64,000 nt of DNA from Candidatus Hydrogenedentota bacterium (GTDB lineage: Bacteria > Hydrogenedentota > Hydrogenedentia > Hydrogenedentales > JAEUWI01): positions 124,001 through 188,000 of the forward strand of contig JAHBVV010000003.1 of the NCBI GenBank assembly GCA_019637335.1, given 5' to 3'. The position numbers were made by a program, and so were the translations under genes. The notes under the pieces are model-generated. The model did no database searches. It was not told the origin of the DNA and worked only from the letters and a program-made list of their open reading frames with translations. This document shows positions 9,536-18,687 of this stretch, piece after piece (the first letter of the stretch is position 1; each line of letters opens with the position of its first letter).

Positions 9536-10882
9536 ATGCCGGACAAAGCCTACATCAAGACCTTCGGCTGCCAGATGAACGAGCACGACAGCTTCCAGAT
9601 GCGCGGCGTGCTCGAACGCGAAGGCTACGAAATCACCGAAGATCACAACGACGCCTCCCTCATCGTCGTCAACACCTGCTCCGTGCGCCACAACCCCGAG
9701 AACAAGGTCTACAGCCTCGTCGGCCAGTTGCGCGATCGCAAACAGCAGGATCCCAACCTCATCATCGCCGTTGCCGGATGCGTCGCACAGCAGGAAGGCG
9801 AAAAGATCCTCAAGCGCGACAAATCCGTCGACATGGTCTTCGGTCCCGACAACTTCTTCAAGCTCCCGGAGATGATCCAGCAGGTCAAGGCCGGCGAGCG
9901 CGTCTGCAACACCAAATGGCAGCCCCGCGACCGCAAAATCCAGAACTTCATCCCCGAGGAATGGGTCGAAAACGGCCACGTCGAAGGCGTCAAGGCCTAC
10001 ATCGCGATTACGAAGGGCTGCAACAACATGTGCACCTTCTGCATCGTGCCCTTCACCCGCGGCCGCGAGGTCTCCCGCGAGAAGGACAACATCCTCCGCG
10101 AGGCCCGCGCACTCATCCGCAACGGCGCGAAGGAAATCTGGCTCCTCGGCCAGAACGTCAACTCCTACCAGGCCGCGGCGGACTACCGCTTCTATGAACT
10201 GCTCGATGAATTGTCGCGCCTCGAAGGCCTCCAGCGCATCCGCTTCACCTCGCCCCACCCCAAGGACTGGAACAACGCCCTCTCCGACCTCATGGCCGAG
10301 CGCAAGTCCATCGCGAACCAGTTGCACCTGCCCTTCCAGGCCGGCAGCGACCGTATCCTCCACGCGATGCGCCGCAACCACACGCTCGACGAGTACCTGG
10401 CAAAGGTGAAGTACCTCCAGCAGGTCAACCCCGGCGTCGAGCTCAGCACCGACCTCATCGTCGGCTTCCCCGGCGAGACCGACGAGGACTTCGAGCAAAC
10501 CATGCACTGCCTGCGCGAAGTGCGCTTCGGCCAGGTCTTCGCCTTCAAATACTCCCCCCGCCCCGGCACCGTCGCCGAGGCGCTCGAAGACGATGTGCCC
10601 CGCGAAGTGAAGGAAGCGCGCCTCGCCCGTGTCCTCGAACTGCAGCAGCGGATCAACAACGAGCAGCTCGCCGCCTACCACGGGTCCGTGCAGGAGGTCC
10701 TCATCGACCACGCCCACACCCGCAAGCGCGGCTGGCTCAACGGTCGCACCGACAACTACCGCCCCATCACCTTCCCCGCGCCCGACCACGAAATCGGCGA
10801 CATGGTCCAGGTCGAGGTCACGGGCTACAAAGGCCACTGGCTCGAAGGCGAATTGGTGGGAGCGACGGCGGCCACGGCCTGA
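9536..10882 (+). CDS. miaB: tRNA-2-methylthio-N6-dimethylallyladenosine synthase MiaB
   Basis: A full-length 448-residue radical-SAM methylthiotransferase. The N-terminal UPF0004 domain has its three cluster cysteines in 'TFGCQMNEHDS', 'VNTCSVRH' and 'VAGCVAQQ'. The radical-SAM CxxxCxxC motif is in 'KGCNNMCTFCIVPF', and 'LPFQAGSDRIL' and 'DLIVGFPGETDEDF' are typical. A C-terminal TRAM domain (~residues 375-445) follows. The 'GCQMNEHDS' start and 'KGCNNMCTFC' separate it from the MtaB-type paralogue at 13083. It adds the 2-methylthio group to i6A37 of tRNAs. Confidence 0.93.
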   Translation: MPDKAYIKTFGCQMNEHDSFQMRGVLEREGYEITEDHNDASLIVVNTCSVRHNPENKVYSLVGQLRDRKQQDPNLIIAVAGCVAQQEGEKILKRDKSVDMVFGPDNFFKLPEMIQQVKAGERVCNTKWQPRDRKIQNFIPEEWVENGHVEGVKAYIAITKGCNNMCTFCIVPFTRGREVSREKDNILREARALIRNGAKEIWLLGQNVNSYQAAADYRFYELLDELSRLEGLQRIRFTSPHPKDWNNALSDLMAERKSIANQLHLPFQAGSDRILHAMRRNHTLDEYLAKVKYLQQVNPGVELSTDLIVGFPGETDEDFEQTMHCLREVRFGQVFAFKYSPRPGTVAEALEDDVPREVKEARLARVLELQQRINNEQLAAYHGSVQEVLIDHAHTRKRGWLNGRTDNYRPITFPAPDHEIGDMVQVEVTGYKGHWLEGELVGATAATA

Positions 10883-11484
10883 TGCGTGATGGGCCGGCAA
10901 AAGGGCGTTTCGGGTGTGTCGCCAGGCCCCGACCAAGGCCGCTTGAAATGCCAACTGAAGCGCGCAGGGCTGGGAGCGCAGGCGTCCCCGCCTGCTTCAC
11001 GCACCGCAGGTGCAGCAAGGATCGCGGACATTCCCCGGCAAATGTAGGATAGCCGTCCCGGCTGTCCCCCGCGCCAACGGCGTGCAAAGGATCGCGGGCA
11101 TTCCTGCCCGCGGCAAAGGGGGCTCGGGCCTTCAATGGCCGCCGTGGGTTTGGAATGAAAACCTGCCTTTTGCCAAGACCGGAACGCGACGGGAACCGGG
11201 GCCTCTCAAAAAGCGCAGCGATCAGGGTCCGTCTCGGGCGAACCCTGCCGCAGGCACGAATGCCCGCGATCCTGTGATGCCTACCCTCGGAATTCGAGGC
11301 TGCGGAACAGACGCGTCTTCACGTTCCCGGGCGGCCCGCAAACATTGCCCCGTATCCCCGCAGACAAGTAAAATACACGTTACGGGCGCCGCGATTGCAT
11401 TTCCGGACTTCCGAGAACGCCCCAGGCGCCGGCGCGGCAGTGACCGCCTCTTCCCAGCAAAAGCCCCGATAGGAACAGCCCTTC
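10883..11484. repeat. Intergenic region with a chain of palindromic repeats
   Basis: No gene is supported here. Between about 10964 and 11116 lie, in order, gggagcgcaggcgtccccgc, caccgcaggtgc, ggatcgcggacattccccgg, gccgtcccggctg and ggatcgcgggcattcctgcc. These are the same modules found at 2805-3004 and inside the MITE-like elements near 35 and 38 kb. The remaining ~370 bp up to pepA shows nothing recognisable beyond a ribosome-binding site (aggaacag) before 11485. Confidence 0.55.
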
Positions 11485-12978
11485 ATGAACGTAGAAGTCG
11501 TACCCTTTGACGCCTGCAAGGTCGTCGAGGAAGAATCCTGCCTCGTCATTCCCCTGTTTGAGAAGGCCTTCCCCCTCGACAGCAGCCTCCTTAATGACAA
11601 GGACGAGGAATTCCTCCAGACCCTCGCCGACAAGAACATCATCACTGGCAAGGCCCAGACCTGCTACTACGCGGCCACGCCGCGCAGCACCTACCAGGGC
11701 GTGCTTGTGGTCGGGCTTGGGCCCCGCGACGACTACGACGACGAAACCTGGCGGCGTACCGGCGGCAAGGCCGTGGAACTGCTCCAGCTCCACCGCGTGA
11801 GCCACGTCTACCTCGACCTCTCCCGCCACGACAACGTGCCGCCGCTCCCCTTCCTGGAGGGCCTCGTCCTCGGGCAGTACAACTTCGAGGTGTACAAGAA
11901 GGCCCCGGAGCCCGGCGACGCGCCCGTGAAGATCCAGACGGCCACCGTGATCACCGACGACAAGACCGAGCCGACGGCCCTGCTCTCCAGCATCCAGCTC
12001 GGCGTGCTTGCGTGCCTCAGCGCGAACGGCGCCCGGCACCTGGCCAACACCGCGCCCAACGAAATGACGCCCCGCGCCCTGGCCGACTTCGCCCAGGGCA
12101 TCGCGGATGAATCCGGCTGCAAATGCACCATCATGGAGCCCGAGGAAATGGAGCGCCTCGGCATGAACGCGCTCCTCGGTGTCGCCCGCGGCAGCGCCCA
12201 GCCCCCGCGCCTCATCTTCCTCGAACACCACCACAGCGACAACGTCAAGACCCTCGCCATCGTGGGCAAGGGTATCACCTTCGACACGGGCGGCATCAGC
12301 ATCAAGCCCGCCGCCGGCATGCACGAAATGAAGTACGACATGTGCGGCGCCGCGGCGGTCCTCTGCGCCTTCATGACCATCGCCGAGCTCAAGCCCGCCA
12401 TCAACGTGGTCGCCGTCGTGCCCGCCGCCGAGAACATGACCGGCGACGCCGCCCAGCGCCCCGGCGACATCGTCAAGGCGTACAACGGCAAGACCATCGA
12501 AGTGCACAACACCGACGCCGAGGGCCGCCTCGTCCTCGCCGACGCCATGGCCTACACCGTCGACAAGTACAAGCCCCACGCCATGGTCGACGCCGCCACC
12601 CTCACCGGCGCCTGCGTCGTCGCCCTGGGCCACTGCGCCGCCGGCCTCTTCAGCAACAACCCGTCCCTCGCCAGCGCCCTTATCGCCGCCGGCGAAGCCA
12701 CCGGCGAGCGGCTCTGGCAGCTCCCCCTCTGGAAAGACTACGACAAGCTCATCGAAGGCACGCACGCCGACATCTGCAACGTCGGCCCGCGCGAAGGCGG
12801 CGCCATCACCGCCGCCGCCTTCCTCAAGAACTTCGTGGGCGATACCCCCTGGGCCCACATCGACATCGCCGGCACCGCCTGGGACGTCAAAAACACCCCC
12901 TACTGGAACACCAACCACGCCACCGGATTCGGCGTAAGGCTCCTGACCAAATGGATCTTGGACCAGGTGGAGGAATAG
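11485..12978 (+). CDS. pepA: Leucyl aminopeptidase, M17 family
   Basis: The 497-residue protein has the M17 two-domain layout. A variable N-terminal macro-like domain (to ~170) is followed by a catalytic domain with the metal ligands in 'VGKGITFDTGGISIKPA' and 'MKYDMCGAAAV', and the hallmark octapeptide 'NTDAEGRL'. 'ATLTGACVVALG' and a 'GREGGAITAAAFL'-like segment near the C-terminus complete the two-zinc active site. It is a cytoplasmic hexameric aminopeptidase. Its TAG stop codon (12976-12978) is the first unit of a heptanucleotide tandem repeat, which places that repeat wholly downstream of the protein. Confidence 0.92.
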   Translation: MNVEVVPFDACKVVEEESCLVIPLFEKAFPLDSSLLNDKDEEFLQTLADKNIITGKAQTCYYAATPRSTYQGVLVVGLGPRDDYDDETWRRTGGKAVELLQLHRVSHVYLDLSRHDNVPPLPFLEGLVLGQYNFEVYKKAPEPGDAPVKIQTATVITDDKTEPTALLSSIQLGVLACLSANGARHLANTAPNEMTPRALADFAQGIADESGCKCTIMEPEEMERLGMNALLGVARGSAQPPRLIFLEHHHSDNVKTLAIVGKGITFDTGGISIKPAAGMHEMKYDMCGAAAVLCAFMTIAELKPAINVVAVVPAAENMTGDAAQRPGDIVKAYNGKTIEVHNTDAEGRLVLADAMAYTVDKYKPHAMVDAATLTGACVVALGHCAAGLFSNNPSLASALIAAGEATGERLWQLPLWKDYDKLIEGTHADICNVGPREGGAITAAAFLKNFVGDTPWAHIDIAGTAWDVKNTPYWNTNHATGFGVRLLTKWILDQVEE

Positions 12979-13034
12979 GCTTTAGGCTTTAGGCTTTAGG
13001 CTGTAGGCTGTAGGCTGTAGGCTGTAGGCTGTAG
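12976..13034 (+). repeat. Heptanucleotide tandem repeat (TAGGCTT/TAGGCTG)
   Basis: Eight 7-bp units, three TAGGCTT then five TAGGCTG, followed by a partial TAG. The array starts on the pepA stop codon. The clean switch from one unit type to the other suggests expansion by slippage after a point change. Similar 7-bp arrays with a different unit occur at 13084 and 22433. Confidence 0.9.
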
Positions 13035-13082
13035 ATTTCAGGCCCGAATAGACCCACTTCAACCCGAGCCCGCTCAAACGCC

Positions 13083-14435
13083 ATGTCAACTGTCAACTGT
13101 CAACTGTCAACTGAAAAACGCGCGACGGTCCACACCCTCGGCTGCCGCCTCAATCAGTCCGAGTCCGCCATCCTGGAGGAAAAACTCCGGGCGGATGGCT
13201 ATACCCTCGTGCCCTTCGGCCAACCCGCCGACCTCGCCATCGTCAACACCTGCACCGTCACGAACGAAGCCGACGCCAAATCGCGTAAGCTCGTCCGCCA
13301 GTTCATCCGCAACAATCCCGGCGCCTACACCGCCGTCATCGGCTGCTACGCGCAGATGGGCGCCAAAACCCTCGCCAGCATCCCCGGCGTCGACCTCATC
13401 ATCGGCAACCAGGAAAAGCTCAACGTCCTCGACTACGTCAAGGCCGGAAAAAACGAAACCCCCCTCGTCATCCGCGACCGCATCGACCGCGACGACTTCT
13501 TGATAGAATTCGGCGACGAAAACACCCCCCTCAGCCGCCGCGCCAACCTCAAGGTGCAGGACGGCTGCGACTTCATGTGCAGCTTCTGCATCATCCCCTT
13601 CGCCCGCGGACGCGCACGCGCCCGGGAGTGGGGGAACCTCCTCGACGAAGCCCGCAGCCTCGTCGATCGCGGCGCAAAGGAAATCATCCTCACCGGCGTC
13701 AACATCGGCACCTACAACCTCGAAGGCCGCAACATCCTCCACATCGTCGACGCCCTCAACGAGATCGAAGGCCTCCACCGCATCCGCATCAGCTCCATCG
13801 AGCCCACCACCATCCCCGGCGAACTCTTCGACCGCATGAACGACCCGGCCCACGCCCTCCTCCCCTACCTCCACATCCCCCTCCAGGCCGGCTCCGACAA
13901 CATCCTCACCGCCATGCGCCGCAAATACACCCGCCAGGAATTCCTCGACTTCATCTTCCACGCCCACGACGCCGTCCCCGGCATCGGCATCGGCACCGAC
14001 ATCCTCGTGGGCTTCCCCGGCGAAGCCGACCAGGACTTCGAACACACCTGCGACGCCCTCTGGAAAAGTCCCCTCGTCTACGCCCACGTCTTCAAATACT
14101 CCGAACGCCACGGCGCCGCCTCCACCCGAATCCCCCACAAAGTCCCCCCGCAGACCATCAACGAACGCGCCGCCCGCCTCCGCAAGCTCAGCGCCGACAA
14201 GACCCGCATGTTCTGCGAGCACCAAATCGGCCAGACCCAAGAAGTCCTCTTCGAACAGGCGCAGGATGGATTCTGGACGGGATATACGGGGAACTACACC
14301 CGCGTGGCGGCGGAGAGCGGAGAGGACCTGACGAACGAGATGCGGAGGGTAAAGCTGGAGGAAGTCCGCGGGGACTTGGTGTTTGGACAACTAAACTTCC
14401 AGCGTCCTCAGATTCTGATACCGCAAGTGAGTTAG
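13083..14435 (+). CDS. mtaB: tRNA t6A37 methylthiotransferase MtaB
   Basis: The 450-residue radical-SAM methylthiotransferase has cluster cysteines in 'TLGCRLNQSES', 'VNTCTVTNEAD' and 'VIGCYAQMG', the CxxxCxxC motif in 'QDGCDFMCSFCIIPF', 'HIPLQAGSD' and 'DILVGFPGE'. The GCRLNQSES and NTCTVTNEADAKSR segments are MtaB hallmarks that distinguish it from MiaB. It converts t6A37 to ms2t6A37 in tRNA. The first ten codons (MSTVNCQLST) are not family sequence; they are encoded by a 7-bp tandem repeat that begins at the start codon. No other ATG is available before the first motif. The end of the gene borders the low-G+C Argonaute island. Confidence 0.9.
   Translation: MSTVNCQLSTEKRATVHTLGCRLNQSESAILEEKLRADGYTLVPFGQPADLAIVNTCTVTNEADAKSRKLVRQFIRNNPGAYTAVIGCYAQMGAKTLASIPGVDLIIGNQEKLNVLDYVKAGKNETPLVIRDRIDRDDFLIEFGDENTPLSRRANLKVQDGCDFMCSFCIIPFARGRARAREWGNLLDEARSLVDRGAKEIILTGVNIGTYNLEGRNILHIVDALNEIEGLHRIRISSIEPTTIPGELFDRMNDPAHALLPYLHIPLQAGSDNILTAMRRKYTRQEFLDFIFHAHDAVPGIGIGTDILVGFPGEADQDFEHTCDALWKSPLVYAHVFKYSERHGAASTRIPHKVPPQTINERAARLRKLSADKTRMFCEHQIGQTQEVLFEQAQDGFWTGYTGNYTRVAAESGEDLTNEMRRVKLEEVRGDLVFGQLNFQRPQILIPQVS
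13084..13113 (+). repeat. Heptanucleotide repeat at the mtaB start codon
   Basis: Four units of TGTCAAC plus TG. The first TG is part of the ATG start codon (13083-13085). Because a unit is 7 bp, loss or gain of one unit shifts the downstream reading frame. In the present state (four units) the frame is open. Confidence 0.85.
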
Positions 14436-14442
14436 CTAGCAA

Positions 14443-15591
14443 ATGCCACGATATGTACCGGACCCAACTAGTCAAGCTGATCATTTACTTCAGTTGATCG
14501 GTCAATTTTACGATTCGACCCCTCTCTCACCAATAGGGGAAAGGCTCAATGAGGCTATACAAGCATTGCTCGACTGCCGGGTTGATGCCGACCTCGGACG
14601 GGCTTTCACCGATATTCACAGACTGCTGGAGAGACTCCCGCACGGGAATAACCTCGGTGATCGTTTCTGCTTCGACGCTGAGTTGATCGCTTCGATACGT
14701 GACGACTGGTCTGGGTGTTCACAGTATCTGGGTTCGATGATCATCCCAAAGTACGGAGACGAATGGGGGCATCATTCAATGAACCTACCAAATTTCAAAG
14801 ATAGCGGTTTGCCTCGAGTCGATCTCGTAGTGTTTTGCGGGGGAGATAGCCTCGACTGCGTTTCTCTCCTTAATTACCCGTGGTTGATACATGAGCTTGC
14901 ACACAATCTCTTCATCCCTCAAGACTCCATCGGGTGCGCAAACCTGACGATAGAAATCAATAGATTTGTTCGAGGCTGTAAGCTGCGCTCATTCTCGGCC
15001 TCAGCGCACCAACAGACTGCCCAAAATGCGAAGTACGACTCGCTAGAAAAGGCATGGCTAGGATATGGCAGTGGAGGGCATTGGCTACACGAACTTGCGG
15101 CTGATGCAGTGACGGTTTGGACACTGGGACCAGCGTTCCTGGCGGCGTTTATCGATACCGTTGAGAACCCTCACCCGTTTCATACCAACGCGAAGCACCC
15201 ATCATACGAAATGCGGACGATGTCGTTACTTAACTTGGCGGAGAAACTTGGCTGGAGTTCGCACGTCGAAGAGATGAAGAATCTGCTAGAGAAATGGACT
15301 CACTTGTACGGCAGTACCGTAACAAACGATTACCTCCAGCAGCGAAGGGCATCTATTCTAGATGCAGCCGCAATCGATACGTTCAATCTGTGCGAACGGC
15401 TTCAGCTACCTTTGTGCGACCAATCGATGATTACTCAGGTGACCAGAGACTTTGAATCCTCGGCCAAACTAGAGTTCAACTCCAAGTTACTTCTGTTTGC
15501 ATGGCAAGCGGAACGTTCACTTACTAAGAGCGAGTATCGTGATTGGGAACGCTCTGCACTGCATCAACTTACTATGACTCCTATGCAGTAA
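14443..15591 (+). CDS. Putative zinc metallopeptidase (HExxH) of unknown family
   Basis: A 382-residue protein of no recognised family. It has a zincin-like HELAH (His150, Glu151, His154) followed 62 residues later by 'HELAADAVTVW' (His216, Glu217, Asp221). These could supply the third ligand and a second-shell acid, as in gluzincin-type peptidases. There is no signal peptide or membrane segment, so it is probably cytoplasmic. The codons are much more A/T-rich than in flanking genes, suggesting recent acquisition. It starts 7 bases after mtaB but reads like part of the adjacent island. Its 3' end overlaps the end of the convergent Argonaute gene by 11 bases. A functional link with the Argonaute is inference only. 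Confidence 0.6.
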   Translation: MPRYVPDPTSQADHLLQLIGQFYDSTPLSPIGERLNEAIQALLDCRVDADLGRAFTDIHRLLERLPHGNNLGDRFCFDAELIASIRDDWSGCSQYLGSMIIPKYGDEWGHHSMNLPNFKDSGLPRVDLVVFCGGDSLDCVSLLNYPWLIHELAHNLFIPQDSIGCANLTIEINRFVRGCKLRSFSASAHQQTAQNAKYDSLEKAWLGYGSGGHWLHELAADAVTVWTLGPAFLAAFIDTVENPHPFHTNAKHPSYEMRTMSLLNLAEKLGWSSHVEEMKNLLEKWTHLYGSTVTNDYLQQRRASILDAAAIDTFNLCERLQLPLCDQSMITQVTRDFESSAKLEFNSKLLLFAWQAERSLTKSEYRDWERSALHQLTMTPMQ

Positions 15592-17956
15592 TTCCTGTAA
15601 TCTGATATCCCTGTGAAGCTTGTAGCGCACCCTCGTCTGCGATATGAAGAATCCAGGGCAAGCTACGTCCCATGTCCGGTTTCGTGTACCCCATATCCGC
15701 TTCCCATACGATGTCACGCACGATGTCATCGACTGACAGCTCCCCTAGCAAAGTATCACAACGAAGAATCAACGGACTCGCGGTACCTTGCGTTAGCGTG
15801 GGTCGTCCCGTCGTACAGGCCAACACCTTCGAATCTTCATCGAACGGCTTCACAATCTGTCCAACAAGGGGATTATCGGTTCCCTCAGGACCGACAGTAA
15901 ACAACTTCCAATTCTCCGCACGCTTATGCACTTCCACTGTAGCCCAAGTGGCTTCAGAGGAAATCCAGCCTTTCGACCGACACGTGCTCGCAAGTCGAGA
16001 GAGGGCCAGCTTCTCGTCAATATCGTCTTTCTGCCCCAGCAGACTGCCATCTCTCACGAACAGGACTCGCTCAAGGTCCGGCTCGACTCCAACCGAGGCG
16101 AGTTTCTCACGGAGATTCTTAAGAATAGATAGTATCCCATCATGAAGTGACTCGCTGGGTATCGGCTCCGCTTTTGTATGTGGAATGTGAAGACGATCGG
16201 CAAATACGCACAAGATTGCATCTGAATTTCCTAGTGAAGAAAATCCGTACCCCACACTAATGAATGCCGTGTGATTGTGCGCTCCGCCAACGTCGATTCC
16301 TATATGCACATTGAAATTCATGGGACTTGCAGGAAGGAATGGAATCCAGCATGCTTTGATTAACAGATTGTCGATACACAAGACGTATCTATTATTGATC
16401 CGTCTCACCAACTTGATATCGTGAGTCTTCAAGGCTTCCCAGGATGTAGAAGTCCACTTCTCGGGCAGTATGGAGTCGCTGTACATGCACTGCGAGGGAA
16501 CGTGAAGTTCCCTCTTGAGAAGGTCATGGGTGTCATTTGCCCGGGCACCCATTTTCGAATTTTCGGGAAGCACAACAAGGGCGGCTCCGAACTCACCTTG
16601 TTGGATCTTGTCACTTAGCTCGGAAACACTGTCGTACTGAAGCAAGTCGAATTTAAGCGGCAAGGACCGCCTCACACAAAGGAGGTTTACATCGTCAAGT
16701 AACCTACTCGCCCTTTCATCTCCTAGCTTTGTGGTTACCGCAAGAGCTGGCTTGAGCATTGCCTCCTGCAAGAATCCGTTTTTCTCAATAGCTAACTTTC
16801 TCTTCTGGTAACGCTCCCGCAACGCGTCCGCGCTATGAGAGGACGGTGCAAGGATTCGATCTTGTTGCGCCCCCTGGCCTTTTACACGGATATCTGGAAG
16901 CGATACGAAGGAAGCCCAGATTCGACTGACATCTATTTCGCTCGTGGCCAGTTCAAGCGTCTGACCGCCAATTAGATCAATACCCGAAAAATAATCCCGA
17001 AGCAGATTTATATACGCTCGCCGGTCCTCGGGCAGTATTATCGTCTCTCGGTGCATCTCGCCAGTATTCTGTGTTCCAAGAATTAAATGTATCTCGTCCA
17101 TGGGTACAGGTAACGCCCCAGAGCCAAACTTAATACACGAAACGTTCGCTGACTTTCTTGCCCTCTGTTCTGTAGTGCTCAATTCAGCAGATTCTTTGAT
17201 ATAGTCGATCTGGTTGAAATCAAGGACCGCAATCTGACCGCGCGGCGGGCAATGTAGCAATCGTGCTGCGATCTTTTCGCCCGAACGTTTTAGGCGATTC
17301 TCCCGCTTGGCATCAACCATTGAGAGCAGTTCCTCTACACGTCCTTCCTTAAAGTAGTCTCCGAAGGAGCGTCGATCAATCCCAGTTGTGGTGACTACAA
17401 ACTGTAGAACGGGGAGGCCGCCTCGTAACATCTCTGGATTGACGAGGAACCTCCGACAAAACACCACGTCAGACCGCCCTCCAAACTCTGGTACTTGACA
17501 GAACGAATTGTAGTCTTGCCAAAAATCTCCGAGTTTTTCACTGCGATTCTCTTTTCGATGCTTTTTGAGCGATTCTCGAATTATTCCAGCGACAATCGGC
17601 CAGTCTCGACCGTTCGAACAAGATACTGTTCGGGCCCCGTCTTTCGTAACTAGATACCCTTCGAATTCGATATCACTTGCAAGGTTCCAGGAATTGGGTA
17701 CTGCCACAAACTCTGGGGAGAAATCGACGACGAAACCAAATCCCCTGCAGGAGCTCGACGGATGTTTCTTCAGATTCCAAACAACTGACTTGACATCGCC
17801 TCGGGATTCATGAGTCGATTTAGAATGGCCGCAAGGTCGGAGCCGATATATATTCACATTCCAGGTCAATGCCGAAGAATTCTGGATTTCAACTGCGTTT
17901 AGACGCACGGTCTCCCGTTCGCCGCTGGTGTCGTTGAGGCCTTGCCCCCTCTTCAT
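15581..17956 (-). CDS. Long prokaryotic Argonaute (pAgo) with intact-looking PIWI tetrad
   Basis: A 791-residue protein. The C-terminal third is a MID-PIWI module. Its MID-like 5'-end pocket residues are His477/Lys481 in 'THDLLKRE', Gln489 in 'VPSQC' and Lys534 in 'LLIKACWIPFLP'. PIWI catalytic candidates are Asp555 ('HIGIDVGG'), Glu602 ('PIPSESL'), Asp636 ('LFVRDGS') and Asp774 ('LHIADEGA'), giving a DEDD set. The N-terminal ~450 residues would hold N, L1, PAZ-like and L2 regions but show no clear motif. Known pAgos use short guides to bind or cut invading nucleic acids. The start ATG overlaps the TGA of the upstream membrane-protein gene (ATGA), which fixes the start and implies translational coupling. 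Base composition is far lower in G+C than the surroundings. The alternative PIWI-RE family is less likely because its helicase/nuclease partners are absent. Confidence 0.82.
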   Translation of the reverse strand: MKRGQGLNDTSGERETVRLNAVEIQNSSALTWNVNIYRLRPCGHSKSTHESRGDVKSVVWNLKKHPSSSCRGFGFVVDFSPEFVAVPNSWNLASDIEFEGYLVTKDGARTVSCSNGRDWPIVAGIIRESLKKHRKENRSEKLGDFWQDYNSFCQVPEFGGRSDVVFCRRFLVNPEMLRGGLPVLQFVVTTTGIDRRSFGDYFKEGRVEELLSMVDAKRENRLKRSGEKIAARLLHCPPRGQIAVLDFNQIDYIKESAELSTTEQRARKSANVSCIKFGSGALPVPMDEIHLILGTQNTGEMHRETIILPEDRRAYINLLRDYFSGIDLIGGQTLELATSEIDVSRIWASFVSLPDIRVKGQGAQQDRILAPSSHSADALRERYQKRKLAIEKNGFLQEAMLKPALAVTTKLGDERASRLLDDVNLLCVRRSLPLKFDLLQYDSVSELSDKIQQGEFGAALVVLPENSKMGARANDTHDLLKRELHVPSQCMYSDSILPEKWTSTSWEALKTHDIKLVRRINNRYVLCIDNLLIKACWIPFLPASPMNFNVHIGIDVGGAHNHTAFISVGYGFSSLGNSDAILCVFADRLHIPHTKAEPIPSESLHDGILSILKNLREKLASVGVEPDLERVLFVRDGSLLGQKDDIDEKLALSRLASTCRSKGWISSEATWATVEVHKRAENWKLFTVGPEGTDNPLVGQIVKPFDEDSKVLACTTGRPTLTQGTASPLILRCDTLLGELSVDDIVRDIVWEADMGYTKPDMGRSLPWILHIADEGALQASQGYQITGITA

Positions 17957-18375
17957 CGTTTCTTCTCCCGCGTGAAATAGTAGGTTGCCGCTGCGCCGAA
18001 GAAACTCGACACCAGCGGCAACCAAGTGTTAAAGACATCGGATAGGCGTTCGACGATATCCGGTTTCTCCAGCCAGGCAAAGAGCGTTACCGTCGCATAT
18101 TGAGTAACGAACGTCCCCGCCAGGAGCCAGAAGAGCATATAGGCCAGAGTGCTCGCGGTCTCCGCGTCGTGCTTGACCGATTCGAACTTAACTTCCTGGT
18201 CGGTACTGACGACTTCGCCGCCCTCTCTGACGTCCTCCCCAGGGAGGAGAGGCTGCCCCTCCACTGACACGCTCGGATTCGCCGTCTCTGCGTCTTCAAT
18301 CACCTCAACGGAGACTTCCGACGCACCTGACTCCGCGACGGCCTCGTTTTCCCCGCTTCTGACTTCCTCACCCAT
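17953..18375 (-). CDS. Small two-helix membrane protein coupled to the Argonaute gene
   Basis: A 140-residue protein with no recognised family. Residues 1-70 are very acidic and probably disordered (many Glu, Ser, Val). Residues ~75-95 ('LAYMLFWLLAGTFVTQYATV') and ~115-132 ('WLPLVSSFFGAAATYYF') are predicted membrane helices, followed by the basic tail 'TREKKR'. An AGGAG site lies upstream of the ATG. The stop codon overlaps the pAgo start (ATGA). Membrane proteins are known partners of some pAgos (for example Aga2 with SiAgo and the BPAM group), where they act as membrane-damaging effectors. By analogy this could be an effector or anchor, but there is no sequence proof. Confidence 0.75.
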   Translation of the reverse strand: MGEEVRSGENEAVAESGASEVSVEVIEDAETANPSVSVEGQPLLPGEDVREGGEVVSTDQEVKFESVKHDAETASTLAYMLFWLLAGTFVTQYATVTLFAWLEKPDIVERLSDVFNTWLPLVSSFFGAAATYYFTREKKR

Positions 18376-18385
18376 GGCCCTGCTC

Positions 18386-18619
18386 CTATTTGCTGTGCAA
18401 TGACGGAATCACCATGACTCGTTCTTCACCCGTTTTCGGGTTACGCACGACCACTTCTGAAAAGCCCTGCTGATCTTGGTTCTGCAGCGCGCGACTAATC
18501 TGCAACGATTCACGCACGGCATCGGCCAATGAATTGAACTTACCTCTACGCTGCACATCTTCCAGACTGTCATAGCTTCTTTCATCGAAGGAAAATACGA
18601 CTCGTTTCGACTTACCCAT
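18386..18619 (-). CDS. Ribbon-helix-helix type small protein, first gene of the Argonaute operon
   Basis: A 77-residue protein. 'KRVVFSFDERSYDSLEDVQ' followed by 'NSLADAVRESLQISRAL' has the strand-helix-helix pattern of MetJ/Arc/CopG-type DNA-binding proteins; the C-terminal 30 residues form a short extra strand pair. It most likely acts as a dimeric autoregulator. The start at 18619 has a perfect GGAGG eight bases upstream. Ten bases separate its stop from the membrane-protein gene. A near-consensus promoter with an internal palindrome lies about 70 bases upstream. Confidence 0.65.
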   Translation of the reverse strand: MGKSKRVVFSFDERSYDSLEDVQRRGKFNSLADAVRESLQISRALQNQDQQGFSEVVVRNPKTGEERVMVIPSLHSK

Positions 18620-18687
18620 CTCAAGTTCCTCCAAAGGCCAAGCCAAGCAAAGCCAATATCCAAGGAATGGACACAAAATACACTCTT

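Noticed and set aside
12976-13113. Possible CRISPR array
   Set aside because: Units are 7 bp with no spacers, and no cas genes are present. These are simple tandem repeats.
15581-17956. Assignment of the Argonaute-like protein to the PIWI-RE family
   Set aside because: The MID-like pocket residues and the order of PIWI motifs fit long pAgo better, and the helicase/nuclease partners of PIWI-RE are absent.
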